From Streptomyces bottropensis ATCC 25435 (GTDB lineage: Bacteria; Actinomycetota; Actinomycetes; Streptomycetales; Streptomycetaceae): 64,000 nt of DNA. Position numbers and translations under genes: made by a program. Where the stretch lies: NCBI RefSeq assembly GCF_000383595.1, contig NZ_KB911581.1, positions 6,593,519 through 6,657,518 on the forward strand. The letters are read 5' to 3'. The stretch's first letter is position 1. Every line of letters starts with the position of its first letter. A model generated the notes under the pieces. It had not been told where the DNA came from. It ran no database searches and saw nothing but the letters and a program-made list of their open reading frames with translations. Positions 15,762 to 23,550 of the stretch are shown here, one piece after another.

Positions 15762-18700
15762 TCAGCCGGCCAGGCAGGACGGGCCGAGCAGCACCTTCAG
15801 ATCGCCGAACAGGGCCGGGTCGGGCTTCACCCGGTGCCGGTCCAGGCGCAGCACGGTCGTCTTGGTGGGGCCCTGGAGCCGGATCCGGACCTCGCTGTCG
15901 CCCTTGTGGTGGGTCAGGATCTCGCCGAGCCGGCTGACCATGGGCGGGGTGACACGGGTGGCCGGGATGGTGAGGATCACCGGCGCGTTGGTGCCCGCGT
16001 TCGACAGGTCGGGGACCTGCATCTCCATGGCGACCAGCCGCGGCACCTCCTCGCGCTTGTCGAGGCGGCCCTTCACGAAGACGACCGCGTCCTCGACGAG
16101 TTGGGTCGAGACGAGTTGGTAGGACGCCGGGAAGAACATGCACTCGATGGAACCGGCGAGGTCCTCCACGGTGGCGATGGCCCAGGCGTTGCCCTGCTTG
16201 GTCATCTTGCGCTGGAGACCGGAGATGATGCCGCCGATGGTGACGACCGCGCCGTCCGCGTGCTCGCCGCCGGTGAGCTGGGCGATACCCGCGTCGGCCT
16301 TGTCGGAGAGCACGTGCTCCAGACCGAAGAGGGGGTGGTCGGAGACGTAGAGGCCGAGCATCTCCCGCTCCTGGGCGAGGAGATAGGTCTTCTCCCACTC
16401 GTCGGTGGTGAATTCGACGTCGAGTCCGAAGCCCGGCTCGTTGCTCTCCTCCTCGCCCATGCCGCCGAAGAGGTCGAACTGGCCCTCGGCCTCCTTGCGC
16501 TTGACCGCGACCACGTTGTCGATCATCGAGTCGAAGTGCGCGGTGAGGCCCTTGCGGGTGTGCCCCATCGTGTCGAAGGCGCCCGCCTTGATCAGCGACT
16601 CGGTGGTGCGTTTGTTGCAGGCGACGGCCTCGACCTTGTCGAGGTAGTCGGGGAAGGAGGCGTACTTCCCCTTGGCCTTGCGGCTGCGGATGATCGACTC
16701 GACCACGTTCGTACCGACGTTGCGCACGGCTTCGAGGCCGAAGAGGATCACGTCGTCGCCCTGGGCGGCGAAGTTGTGCTCGGACTCGTTGACGTTCGGC
16801 GGGAGCACCTTGATGCGCATGCGGCGGCACTCGTTGAGGTAGACCGCCGACTTGTCCTTGTCGTCCTTGACCGAGGTGAGCAGGGCGGCCATGTACTCGG
16901 CCGGGTAGTTCGCCTTGAGGTACGCGGTCCAGTAGGAGACCAGTCCGTACGCGGCGGAGTGGGCCTTGTTGAAGGCGTAGCCGGCGAAGGGGACCAGGAC
17001 GTCCCACAGGGCCTGGATGGCCTCGTCGCTGTAGCCGTTCTTCTGGGCACCGGCCTGGAAGATGGTGAAGTTCTTCGCCAGTTCGTCGGGCTTCTTCTTG
17101 CCCATCACACGGCGCAGGATGTCGGCCTCGCCCAGCGAGTACCCGGCGATGATCTGGGCCGCCTTCTGCACCTGCTCCTGGTAGACGATCAGGCCGTAGG
17201 TGACCGCGAGGACCTCCTGGAGCGGCTCCTCCAGCTCCTTGTGGATCGGGGTGATCTCCTGGCGGCCGTTCTTGCGCTCGGCGTAGTTGATGTGCGAGTT
17301 CATGCCCATCGGGCCCGGTCGGTACAGGGCCGAGACGGCGGAGATGTCCTCGAAGTTGTCGGGCTGCATCTGGCGGAGCAGGGAGCGCATCGGGCCGCCG
17401 TCGAACTGGAAGACGCCGAGGGTGTCACCGCGGCAGAGCAGTTCGAAGGTCTTGGGGTCGTCCAGCGGGAGGGCGAGCATCTCCAGGTCGATGCCCTTGT
17501 TGGCCTTCACCATCTTGATGGCGTCGTCCATGATCGTGAGGTTGCGCAGGCCCAGGAAGTCCATCTTCAGCAGGCCGAGCGACTCGCACTGCGGGTAGTC
17601 CCACTGGGTGATCGTCACGCCGTCGGTGTGCCGCACCCAGATCGGGGCGTGGTCGACGATGGGCTCGCTGGACATGATCACGCCGGCCGCGTGCACACCC
17701 ATCTGCCGGACCAGGCCCTCGACGCCCTTGGCGGTGTCGATGACCTTCTTCACGTCCGGTTCGTTCTCGTACATCGACCGGATCTCGCCCGCCTCGCTGT
17801 AGCGCGGGTGGGAGGGGTCGGTGATGCCGTTGAGGTCGATGCCCTTGCCGAGGACGTCGGCGGGCATCGCCTTGGTGAGCCGGTCGCCCATCGCGTACGG
17901 GTAGCCCAGCACGCGCGCGGAGTCCTTGATGGCGTTCTTCGCCTTGATCTTGCCGTAGGTGCCGATCATGGCGACCTTGTCGGCGCCGTACTTCTCGGTG
18001 ACGTACCGGATCACCTCGACGCGCCTGCGCTCGTCGAAGTCGATGTCGACATCGGGCATGGAGACGCGCTCGGGGTTGAGGAACCGCTCGAAGATCAGGC
18101 CGTGCGGGATCGGGTCGAGGTCGGTGATGCCCATGGCGTACGCGACGATCGAACCGGCGGCGGAACCACGGCCGGGGCCGACCGCGATGCCCTGGGTCTT
18201 GGCCCACATGATGAAGTCGGCGACGACGAGGAAGTACCCCGGGAACCCCATCTGGATGATGACGTCCATCTCGTACTCGGCCTGCTTCTGCCGGTCGTCG
18301 GGGATGCCGCCGGGGAAGCGGCGCTCCATGCCCCGGCGCACCTCCTCCTGGAACCAGGTGACCTCGGTGAAGCCGTCGGGGATGTCGAACTTCGGCATGA
18401 GGTTCTTGGCCTCGAACATGCCGGAGGTGTCGATCTGCTCGGCGACCAGCAGGGTGTTGGCACAGCCCTCCTGCCAGGCGTCCGAGGAGTCGACGGCGTA
18501 CATCTCCTCGGTGGACTTCAGGTAGTAGCCGGTGCCGTCGAACTTGAAGCGGTCCGGGTCGGAGAGGTTCTTGCCGGTCTGGATGCACAGCAGGGCGTCG
18601 TGCGCGGTCGCCTCGTGCGCGTACGTGTAGTGCGAGTCGTTCGTGACCAGCGGCGGGATGCCGAGTTTCTTGCCGACGCGGAGCAGGTCCTCGCGGACCC

Positions 18701-19301
18701 GGTGCTCGATGTCGATGCCGTGGTCCATCAGCTCCAGGAAGTAGCGGTCCTTGCCGAAGATGTCCTGGTACTCGGAGGCCGCCTTCACCGCCTCGTCGAA
18801 CTGGCCGAGGCGCAGCCGGGTCTGCAGCTCGCCGGAGGGGCAGCCGGTGGAGGCGATGAGCCCCTCGGACCACTGGGAGATGGTCTCCTTGTCCATCCGG
18901 GGCCACTTCTGCAGCCAGCCCTCGGCGTACGCGTCGGAGGAGAGCTTGAAGAGGTTGTGCAGGCCCGTCCTGTTCGCCGCCCAGATCGTCTTGTGCGTGT
19001 AACCACCCGAACCGGACACGTCGTCGCGCTTCTGGTGCGGCTGGCCCCACTGGATCTTGCGCTTGTTGCGCCGGGACTCGGGGGCGACGTACGCCTCGAT
19101 GCCGATGATCGGGGTGACGCCGGCCTTCTTGGCGGTGTGGAAGAAGTCGTAGGCCCCGTGGAGGTTGCCGTGGTCGGACATCGCGATGTGGGTCATGCCC
19201 ATCTCGTTGCACGCGTTGAACATGTCCTTGAGCCGCGCGGCACCGTCCAGCAGCGAGTACTGGGTGTGGACGTGCAGGTGCGTGAACGGCGGCTTTGACA
19301 C
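15762..19301 (-). CDS. dnaE: DNA polymerase III alpha subunit DnaE
   Basis: 1179 residues from the GTG at 19301, with GGAGG eight bases upstream; the open frame to 19580 is not used. This is the replicative polymerase. The N-terminal PHP domain shows H-L-H-V-H-T-Q-Y-S-L-L-D and S-D-H-G-N-L-H-G. The palm has G-P-G-R-G-S-A-A-G-S and the catalytic P-D-V-D-I-D-F-D (around residues 420-427). The C-terminus holds an OB-fold (I-S-G-L-Q-R-K-M-T-K-Q-G-N). Length and domain order match DnaE1 of actinobacteria, the essential copy, rather than the shorter DnaE2. It is divergent from the DUF2252 gene; converging hairpins bound its 3' end. Confidence 0.97.
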   Translation of the reverse strand: MSKPPFTHLHVHTQYSLLDGAARLKDMFNACNEMGMTHIAMSDHGNLHGAYDFFHTAKKAGVTPIIGIEAYVAPESRRNKRKIQWGQPHQKRDDVSGSGGYTHKTIWAANRTGLHNLFKLSSDAYAEGWLQKWPRMDKETISQWSEGLIASTGCPSGELQTRLRLGQFDEAVKAASEYQDIFGKDRYFLELMDHGIDIEHRVREDLLRVGKKLGIPPLVTNDSHYTYAHEATAHDALLCIQTGKNLSDPDRFKFDGTGYYLKSTEEMYAVDSSDAWQEGCANTLLVAEQIDTSGMFEAKNLMPKFDIPDGFTEVTWFQEEVRRGMERRFPGGIPDDRQKQAEYEMDVIIQMGFPGYFLVVADFIMWAKTQGIAVGPGRGSAAGSIVAYAMGITDLDPIPHGLIFERFLNPERVSMPDVDIDFDERRRVEVIRYVTEKYGADKVAMIGTYGKIKAKNAIKDSARVLGYPYAMGDRLTKAMPADVLGKGIDLNGITDPSHPRYSEAGEIRSMYENEPDVKKVIDTAKGVEGLVRQMGVHAAGVIMSSEPIVDHAPIWVRHTDGVTITQWDYPQCESLGLLKMDFLGLRNLTIMDDAIKMVKANKGIDLEMLALPLDDPKTFELLCRGDTLGVFQFDGGPMRSLLRQMQPDNFEDISAVSALYRPGPMGMNSHINYAERKNGRQEITPIHKELEEPLQEVLAVTYGLIVYQEQVQKAAQIIAGYSLGEADILRRVMGKKKPDELAKNFTIFQAGAQKNGYSDEAIQALWDVLVPFAGYAFNKAHSAAYGLVSYWTAYLKANYPAEYMAALLTSVKDDKDKSAVYLNECRRMRIKVLPPNVNESEHNFAAQGDDVILFGLEAVRNVGTNVVESIIRSRKAKGKYASFPDYLDKVEAVACNKRTTESLIKAGAFDTMGHTRKGLTAHFDSMIDNVVAVKRKEAEGQFDLFGGMGEEESNEPGFGLDVEFTTDEWEKTYLLAQEREMLGLYVSDHPLFGLEHVLSDKADAGIAQLTGGEHADGAVVTIGGIISGLQRKMTKQGNAWAIATVEDLAGSIECMFFPASYQLVSTQLVEDAVVFVKGRLDKREEVPRLVAMEMQVPDLSNAGTNAPVILTIPATRVTPPMVSRLGEILTHHKGDSEVRIRLQGPTKTTVLRLDRHRVKPDPALFGDLKVLLGPSCLAG

Positions 19302-19518
19302 GGCTTCGGCCTCCAAGGGACACAACAGGGGAAACAGGCGTGAACGGCATCCCCACGGGCTGCGGACAGTCTGGGGGACAGCGTCGAAGTCTATGCCTCG
19401 GGACTGACACCGCGAGGGGTGTCCCCCGTACCTTTCGACGAAGGAGTCGCGGGCACTCGCGCGCGGCTCCGCACGTTGAGAGATCGACCCACCCGTGATC
19501 ATCAGGAGGCACCCCGCG

Positions 19519-20853
19519 ATGTCGGTTCCCCAGCTCGACGACGAGCGACGCGGCGAGGAGATCCTCGCCGTCTTCGACACCGCCTTCGGCCAGCTCCTGG
19601 CCGCCGATCCGGCCGCGTTCCGCGTGAAGTTCCGGAAGATGGCGGCATCGGCCTTCGCGTTCTACCGGGGCACGGCGTGCCTGTTCTACAAGGATCTGGA
19701 CGACGAGAAGGCCGCCGGTCCGTTCCTGGACGAGCGCACCTCGCGCGTGTGGATCCACGGCGACCTGCACGCGGAGAACTTCGGCACGTACATGGACTCC
19801 ACGGGCCGCCTGATCTTCAATGTGAACGACTTCGACGAGGCCTACGTCGCCCCCTTCACCTGGGACCTGCAGCGCTTCGCCGCCTCCGTGGCGCTCATCG
19901 GGTACGCGAAGGCGCTCGGCGACGAGCAGATCACGGAGCTGGTGGAGACCTACGCGGCCGCCTACCGCGAGCGGATCCACGCGGTGGCGACCGGCGCCAA
20001 GCGGGACGAGGTGCCTCCGTTCACGCTCGACACCGCCCAGGGCCCGCTGCTGGACGCGCTGCGCGACGCCCGCTCGCTGACCCGTTTCGGCCTGCTGGAC
20101 TCGATGACGGAGATCCGCGACTTCGAGCGCCGCTTCGCGCCGGGGGGCGGCTCCATCGAGCTGGACGCGGCCACGCGCTACAAGGTGCTGGCCGCCTTCG
20201 ACGGCTATCTGGAGACGCTCCCGGAGTCCTCGCTGACCCGCCCGGACTCCTACCGGGTGAAGGACGTCGTCGGCCGCCGGGGCATCGGCATCGGCTCGGC
20301 GGGTCTGCCGTCGTACAACATCCTGCTGGAGGGGCAGAGCGACGCCCTGGAGAACGATGTGGTGATCTACATCAAGCAGGCCCAGACCCCGGCCGTCTCC
20401 CGGCACATCACCGACCAGCGGATCCGTGACTACTTCCAGCACGAGGGTCACCGCACGGTGATCTCGCAGCGGGCCCTGCAGGCCCACGCCGACCCGTGGC
20501 TGGGCTGGACCGAGCTGGACGGCGCCGGGCAGCTGGTCGCCGAGGTGTCGCCGTACGCGGTGGACCTGGACTGGAGCGACATCGACGACCTGGAGGAGAT
20601 CGCCACGGTCGTCGCCGACCTCGGCCGGGCCACGGCCACGATGCACGCGGCGGCGGACGACCTGACGGGGCAGTCCCTGGTGCCGTTCTCCACGGAGCGG
20701 GCCATCGACGCGGCGATCGCCGCCGACGAGGAGGGCTTCGCACCGCTCCTGGTGGACTTCGCGCACGCGTACGGGGCTCGCGCGCGCAGGGACCACCAGA
20801 TCTTCGTCGACCTCTTCCGCAACGGCCGGATCCCCGGCCTGCGCAACCACTGA
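19519..20853 (+). CDS. DUF2252 family protein
   Basis: 444 residues. AGGAGG at 19504-19509 fixes the ATG at 19519; an in-frame GTG at 19495 would place the Shine-Dalgarno sequence inside the gene. The protein has the kinase-like pattern of DUF2252: F-Y-R-G-T-A (about residue 50), V-W-I-H-G-D-L-H-A-E-N-F-G-T-Y with the catalytic-loop-like H-G-D-x-H-x-x-N (around 84), and V-N-D-F-D-E-A as the metal-binding Asp loop. This suggests a phosphotransferase or phosphotransferase-derived fold, but no substrate is known for the family. Divergent from dnaE across a 217-bp gap. Confidence 0.9.
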   Translation: MSVPQLDDERRGEEILAVFDTAFGQLLAADPAAFRVKFRKMAASAFAFYRGTACLFYKDLDDEKAAGPFLDERTSRVWIHGDLHAENFGTYMDSTGRLIFNVNDFDEAYVAPFTWDLQRFAASVALIGYAKALGDEQITELVETYAAAYRERIHAVATGAKRDEVPPFTLDTAQGPLLDALRDARSLTRFGLLDSMTEIRDFERRFAPGGGSIELDAATRYKVLAAFDGYLETLPESSLTRPDSYRVKDVVGRRGIGIGSAGLPSYNILLEGQSDALENDVVIYIKQAQTPAVSRHITDQRIRDYFQHEGHRTVISQRALQAHADPWLGWTELDGAGQLVAEVSPYAVDLDWSDIDDLEEIATVVADLGRATATMHAAADDLTGQSLVPFSTERAIDAAIAADEEGFAPLLVDFAHAYGARARRDHQIFVDLFRNGRIPGLRNH

Positions 20854-20898
20854 GCACACGCGGAAGGGGCACCGACGCCGACGAGACGTCGGGCACTC

Positions 20899-20919
20899 AC
20901 AGGGACCTTTTAGCGGTCC
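20899..20919. terminator. Small hairpin after the DUF2252 gene
   Basis: AGGGACC (20899-20905) pairs with GGTCCCT (20913-20919) around the loop TTTTAGC. It lies 46 bases after the stop codon and 34 bases before the next gene on the same strand, so it could be a terminator or an element of the next gene's promoter region. Confidence 0.4.
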
Positions 20920-20952
20920 CTTACGTGCCCGCGTGGGACACTCTCAGTCGCC

Positions 20953-21639
20953 ATGGACATATCCGGGACCCACTTCAGAGCCGTACGCGCGGCGCTGTTC
21001 ACGGCTGTCGTCGTGACGCTCGGCACCGCGTCGCACGTGCTGCTGTCCGGGGTCCCGCTCCCGCTCACCGTCGTCGGCGCGATCACCGCCGCCGTCTTCC
21101 TCGCCGCCTACGCGCTGGCCGGCCGCGAGCGCGGCTTCGGGCGGATCGCCGGGGTGCTGATCCCGCTGGAGCTGACCGCCGACACGGTCTTCACCGCGGG
21201 TCAGCACGCCTGTTACGGCGAGGCGGGCGGTCCCGTCACGGGTCCGCTGCGCCAGGTCGGGCTGGACGTGCTGTGCGGCGGCGGCAGTGTGGGCGCGCCG
21301 CTGGCGCGGGTCGCCGGCGGTTCCGAGCGGGCGGCGGCGCTGCTCGCGGGCGCCGGTCCGGGGGTCGCCTGGCTGCTGCTCGCCGCGCACATCGGCGTCG
21401 GCCTGCTGGCCGCCGCCTGGCTGCGGCGCGGCGAGCGGGCGCTGGCCCAGCTGCTGGACGCCGCGGTCGCCGCGGGTTTCCGGCCGCTGCTGATCGCGGT
21501 CGCCGCGGTCCTGGTGCGGCCCCCGCGGGCCCAGCACCGGCCGACGCGCACCGCGCACCGTACGGACAGTGCGCGCACCCTTCTCCACACGCACTCCCTG
21601 GGGCGGCGTGGACCGCCGTGCTCGGTCACCTTCGCGTGA
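20953..21639 (+). CDS. Integral membrane protein, unknown function
   Basis: 228 residues from the ATG at 20953. Hydrophobic helices lie at about residues 12-32, 38-56, 66-80, 132-155 and 168-190. Two Cys (in A-C-Y-G-E-A and V-L-C-G-G-G) fall in the loop between the third and fourth helices. The last ~35 residues are Arg/His/Thr-rich and cytoplasmic-looking. No Shine-Dalgarno sequence is obvious, so a leaderless transcript is possible. I do not recognise a family. The DsbA-like gene follows after 80 bp on the same strand; a working link (loop cysteines with a secreted thiol oxidoreductase) is conceivable but unsupported. Confidence 0.68.
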   Translation: MDISGTHFRAVRAALFTAVVVTLGTASHVLLSGVPLPLTVVGAITAAVFLAAYALAGRERGFGRIAGVLIPLELTADTVFTAGQHACYGEAGGPVTGPLRQVGLDVLCGGGSVGAPLARVAGGSERAAALLAGAGPGVAWLLLAAHIGVGLLAAAWLRRGERALAQLLDAAVAAGFRPLLIAVAAVLVRPPRAQHRPTRTAHRTDSARTLLHTHSLGRRGPPCSVTFA

Positions 21640-21719
21640 CCACCTCCTGAGCACGAACAGGTCCCCCCTCACATCTCTCCGCGCACCACGTGTGCGCGTT
21701 TCCCAGGGAGTTCATCCAC

Positions 21720-22520
21720 ATGAGCAAGCGGAACAGCAGCGCGGCGAAGTCGGCGGCCCGTGAGCGGCTGCGTCTGGAGCGCGAGCGTCAGGCCAGGCGC
21801 GCGAAGGTCAGGCGGCAGGCGATCGTGGCGTCCTCGATCGTCGCGGTCCTCGCGATAGCCGGCGGCATCGGCTACGCCGTCGTCCAGAACAACCAGCCCA
21901 CCAAGTGGGAGGAGGCCGCCAAGGCCACGGTGGTGGCCCCGGCGAACACCTCGGGCAAGAACGGCACCACCGTGCTGATCGGCGACTCCACGACCAAGAA
22001 CGTGGTCCACCTGTACGAGGACCCGCGCTGCCCGGCCTGCGCCGCCTTCGAGCAGACCGTCGGCGAGACGGTGAACAAGGGCATGAAGGACGGCGACTAC
22101 AAGCTCTCCTTCACGCTGGGCACCTTCCTGGACGGCAACCTCACCGGCGAGGGCTCGAAGAACGCGCTGAGCGCCCTCGGCGCCGCCCTGGACGTCAGCC
22201 CCGACGCGTTCCTCGCCTACAAGACCGCGTTGTACTCGACGAAGTACCACCCGGAGGAGACCACCGACGAGTTCGCCAAGGACAGCTATCTGATCAAGGT
22301 GGCGAACACGGTCGACGCGCTGAAGAACGACAAGAAGTTCCAGGACGCCGTGAAGAAGGGCACCTACGACGCCTGGGCGATGAGGATGAGCAAGTCCTTC
22401 GACGACGCCGACGGGGTCAAGTCGACTCCGACCATCAAGATCAACGACAAGGTGATCGCCAACCCGTCGACGGTCGCGGACTGGGAGAAGGCGCTCAAGG
22501 ACGCGGGCGTCACCGATTAG
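21720..22520 (+). CDS. Membrane-anchored DsbA-like thioredoxin-fold protein
   Basis: 266 residues from the ATG at 21720 (AGGGAG at 21705-21710). The N-terminal ~35 residues are highly basic (K-R, R-E-R, R-R stretches). A single membrane helix follows (A-I-V-A-S-S-I-V-A-V-L-A-I-A-G-G-I-G-Y). The extracytoplasmic domain then shows the thioredoxin-fold strand V-V-H-L-Y-E-D-P-R and the C-P-A-C redox motif around residue 104. The cis-Pro segment is V-K-S-T-P-T-I-K-I-N, giving the full DsbA/DSBA-like layout. It probably acts as a disulfide oxidase or isomerase on the outer face of the membrane. An 18-bp terminator follows. Confidence 0.92.
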   Translation: MSKRNSSAAKSAARERLRLERERQARRAKVRRQAIVASSIVAVLAIAGGIGYAVVQNNQPTKWEEAAKATVVAPANTSGKNGTTVLIGDSTTKNVVHLYEDPRCPACAAFEQTVGETVNKGMKDGDYKLSFTLGTFLDGNLTGEGSKNALSALGAALDVSPDAFLAYKTALYSTKYHPEETTDEFAKDSYLIKVANTVDALKNDKKFQDAVKKGTYDAWAMRMSKSFDDADGVKSTPTIKINDKVIANPSTVADWEKALKDAGVTD

Positions 22521-22555
22521 CGGGCCGCAGGCGGCCGCCGCGGGGCACGTGTGAA

Positions 22556-22596
22556 CGGGCGGGCGCCCCGGAGAACGACTCCGGGGCGCCCGCCCG
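22556..22596. terminator. 18-bp perfect bidirectional terminator hairpin
   Basis: CGGGCGGGCGCCCCGGAG (22556-22573) pairs exactly with its complement at 22579-22596 around a five-base loop. It sits between the convergent DsbA-like and lipoprotein genes. It is one of the longest perfect stems in the window. Confidence 0.88.
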
Positions 22597-22626
22597 ACGG
22601 CGGCTGCGGCTACGACGGCTCGGCGG

Positions 22627-23259
22627 CTACGGCGCGATGTACGGCTTGACCCGCTTGCGGTAGTCCTCGGCACGCACCTCGTTGTAGTACTTGTCGGCGT
22701 CCTCGTCGTCCGAGGTGAAGATGTAGACCGGGCACTCGTCGGACTCGGCCTTGCCCTTGTACACGTACCGCTCCTTGCCGGTGCGCGCCTCGACGACCCG
22801 CACCCGGTACGAGGTGTTGTACGTCCGGATCTTCAGCGGCTTGCCGTCGGCCTCCATGTCGCAGACCTTGCCGGTCGCAGTGGCCTTCGTGCGCTCGACG
22901 CAGACGACCAGCTCCGCCTCCTCCGGCTTGTCCTCGTAGCCGAGGAACCAGCCCTTGGGGAAGTCGCCGTCGACGGGCACGCTGCTCGTCCAGCCGTCAC
23001 CGGTGCTGTTCATGAGCTGCGCCGGGTGCACGGTCTTCTTCGCTCGGTCGTAGGCCGGCAGTCCTTCGAAGCCGAGCCCGTCCGAGCAGACCCGCTCCAG
23101 GTCCTGGGTCGTCACCGGAACCTCCGGTTCGTCCGCGGCGGCCCCGCCCGACGACGATCCGCCGCCGCTCCCGGCCCCCGTGGTCGCGGCGGGTGACGAA
23201 CACCCGCACAGGACCACGCCCAGCACTCCTGCGGCGACCCAGATCCGGGCACGCTGCAT
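22627..23259 (-). CDS. Secreted lipoprotein, unknown function
   Basis: 210 residues from the ATG at 23259, with GGGAGG five bases upstream. The signal peptide is W-V-A-A-G-V-L-G-V-V-L-C-G-C, with a lipobox L-C-G-C placing the lipidated Cys at about residue 20. A Ser/Gly-rich linker follows (G-S-G-G-G-S-S-S-G-G), then a compact domain of ~165 residues with several Cys and Tyr (V-C-S-D-G-L-G-F-E, V-V-C-V-E-R-T, D-E-C-P-V-Y-I-F). It is predicted to sit on the outer face of the membrane. I do not recognise the domain. The 5' region carries a 9-bp inverted repeat (23294-23322). Confidence 0.85.
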   Translation of the reverse strand: MQRARIWVAAGVLGVVLCGCSSPAATTGAGSGGGSSSGGAAADEPEVPVTTQDLERVCSDGLGFEGLPAYDRAKKTVHPAQLMNSTGDGWTSSVPVDGDFPKGWFLGYEDKPEEAELVVCVERTKATATGKVCDMEADGKPLKIRTYNTSYRVRVVEARTGKERYVYKGKAESDECPVYIFTSDDEDADKYYNEVRAEDYRKRVKPYIAP

Positions 23260-23293
23260 GACGACCTCCCTGCCGAAAGAGAAAAGCGGCAGG

Positions 23294-23322
23294 CAGGGCA
23301 TGTCCCCCCGGGTCATGCCCTG
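23294..23322. promoter_or_regulatory. Inverted repeat upstream of the lipoprotein gene
   Basis: CAGGGCATG (23294-23302) and CATGCCCTG (23314-23322) form a 9-bp palindrome with an 11-base C/G spacer, flanked by further GGCAGG/CCTGCC sequence. It lies 35-63 bases upstream of the lipoprotein start, in the divergent gap shared with the large regulator gene. This is a plausible operator or mRNA hairpin; no regulator is identified. Confidence 0.4.
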
Positions 23323-23550
23323 TCCCCCCTGCCCTGCCGAACAGAAGCCTGCCGGACGCAGGGCCCCCGGATATCGGGGAAGATCCCCCATGTAGTGGTG
23401 CGACCCCCGGGGAAGTGGGGGCTACCCTGTACGCGCCTCGAAGGTGCATTCGAGGGGTGCCCGGCGGGGGTTGCGTACGGGGGCGTACGCGGGCTGCCAC
23501 GACCATCCCGACAGGGCGCAGGGGGCCTGCAGTTGTCGTCGTTCTCTTCG

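Noticed and set aside
19295-19580. N-terminal extension of DnaE to 19580
   Set aside because: The GTG at 19301 has a well-spaced GGAGG and gives the PHP-domain start directly; the extension is not similar to any polymerase.
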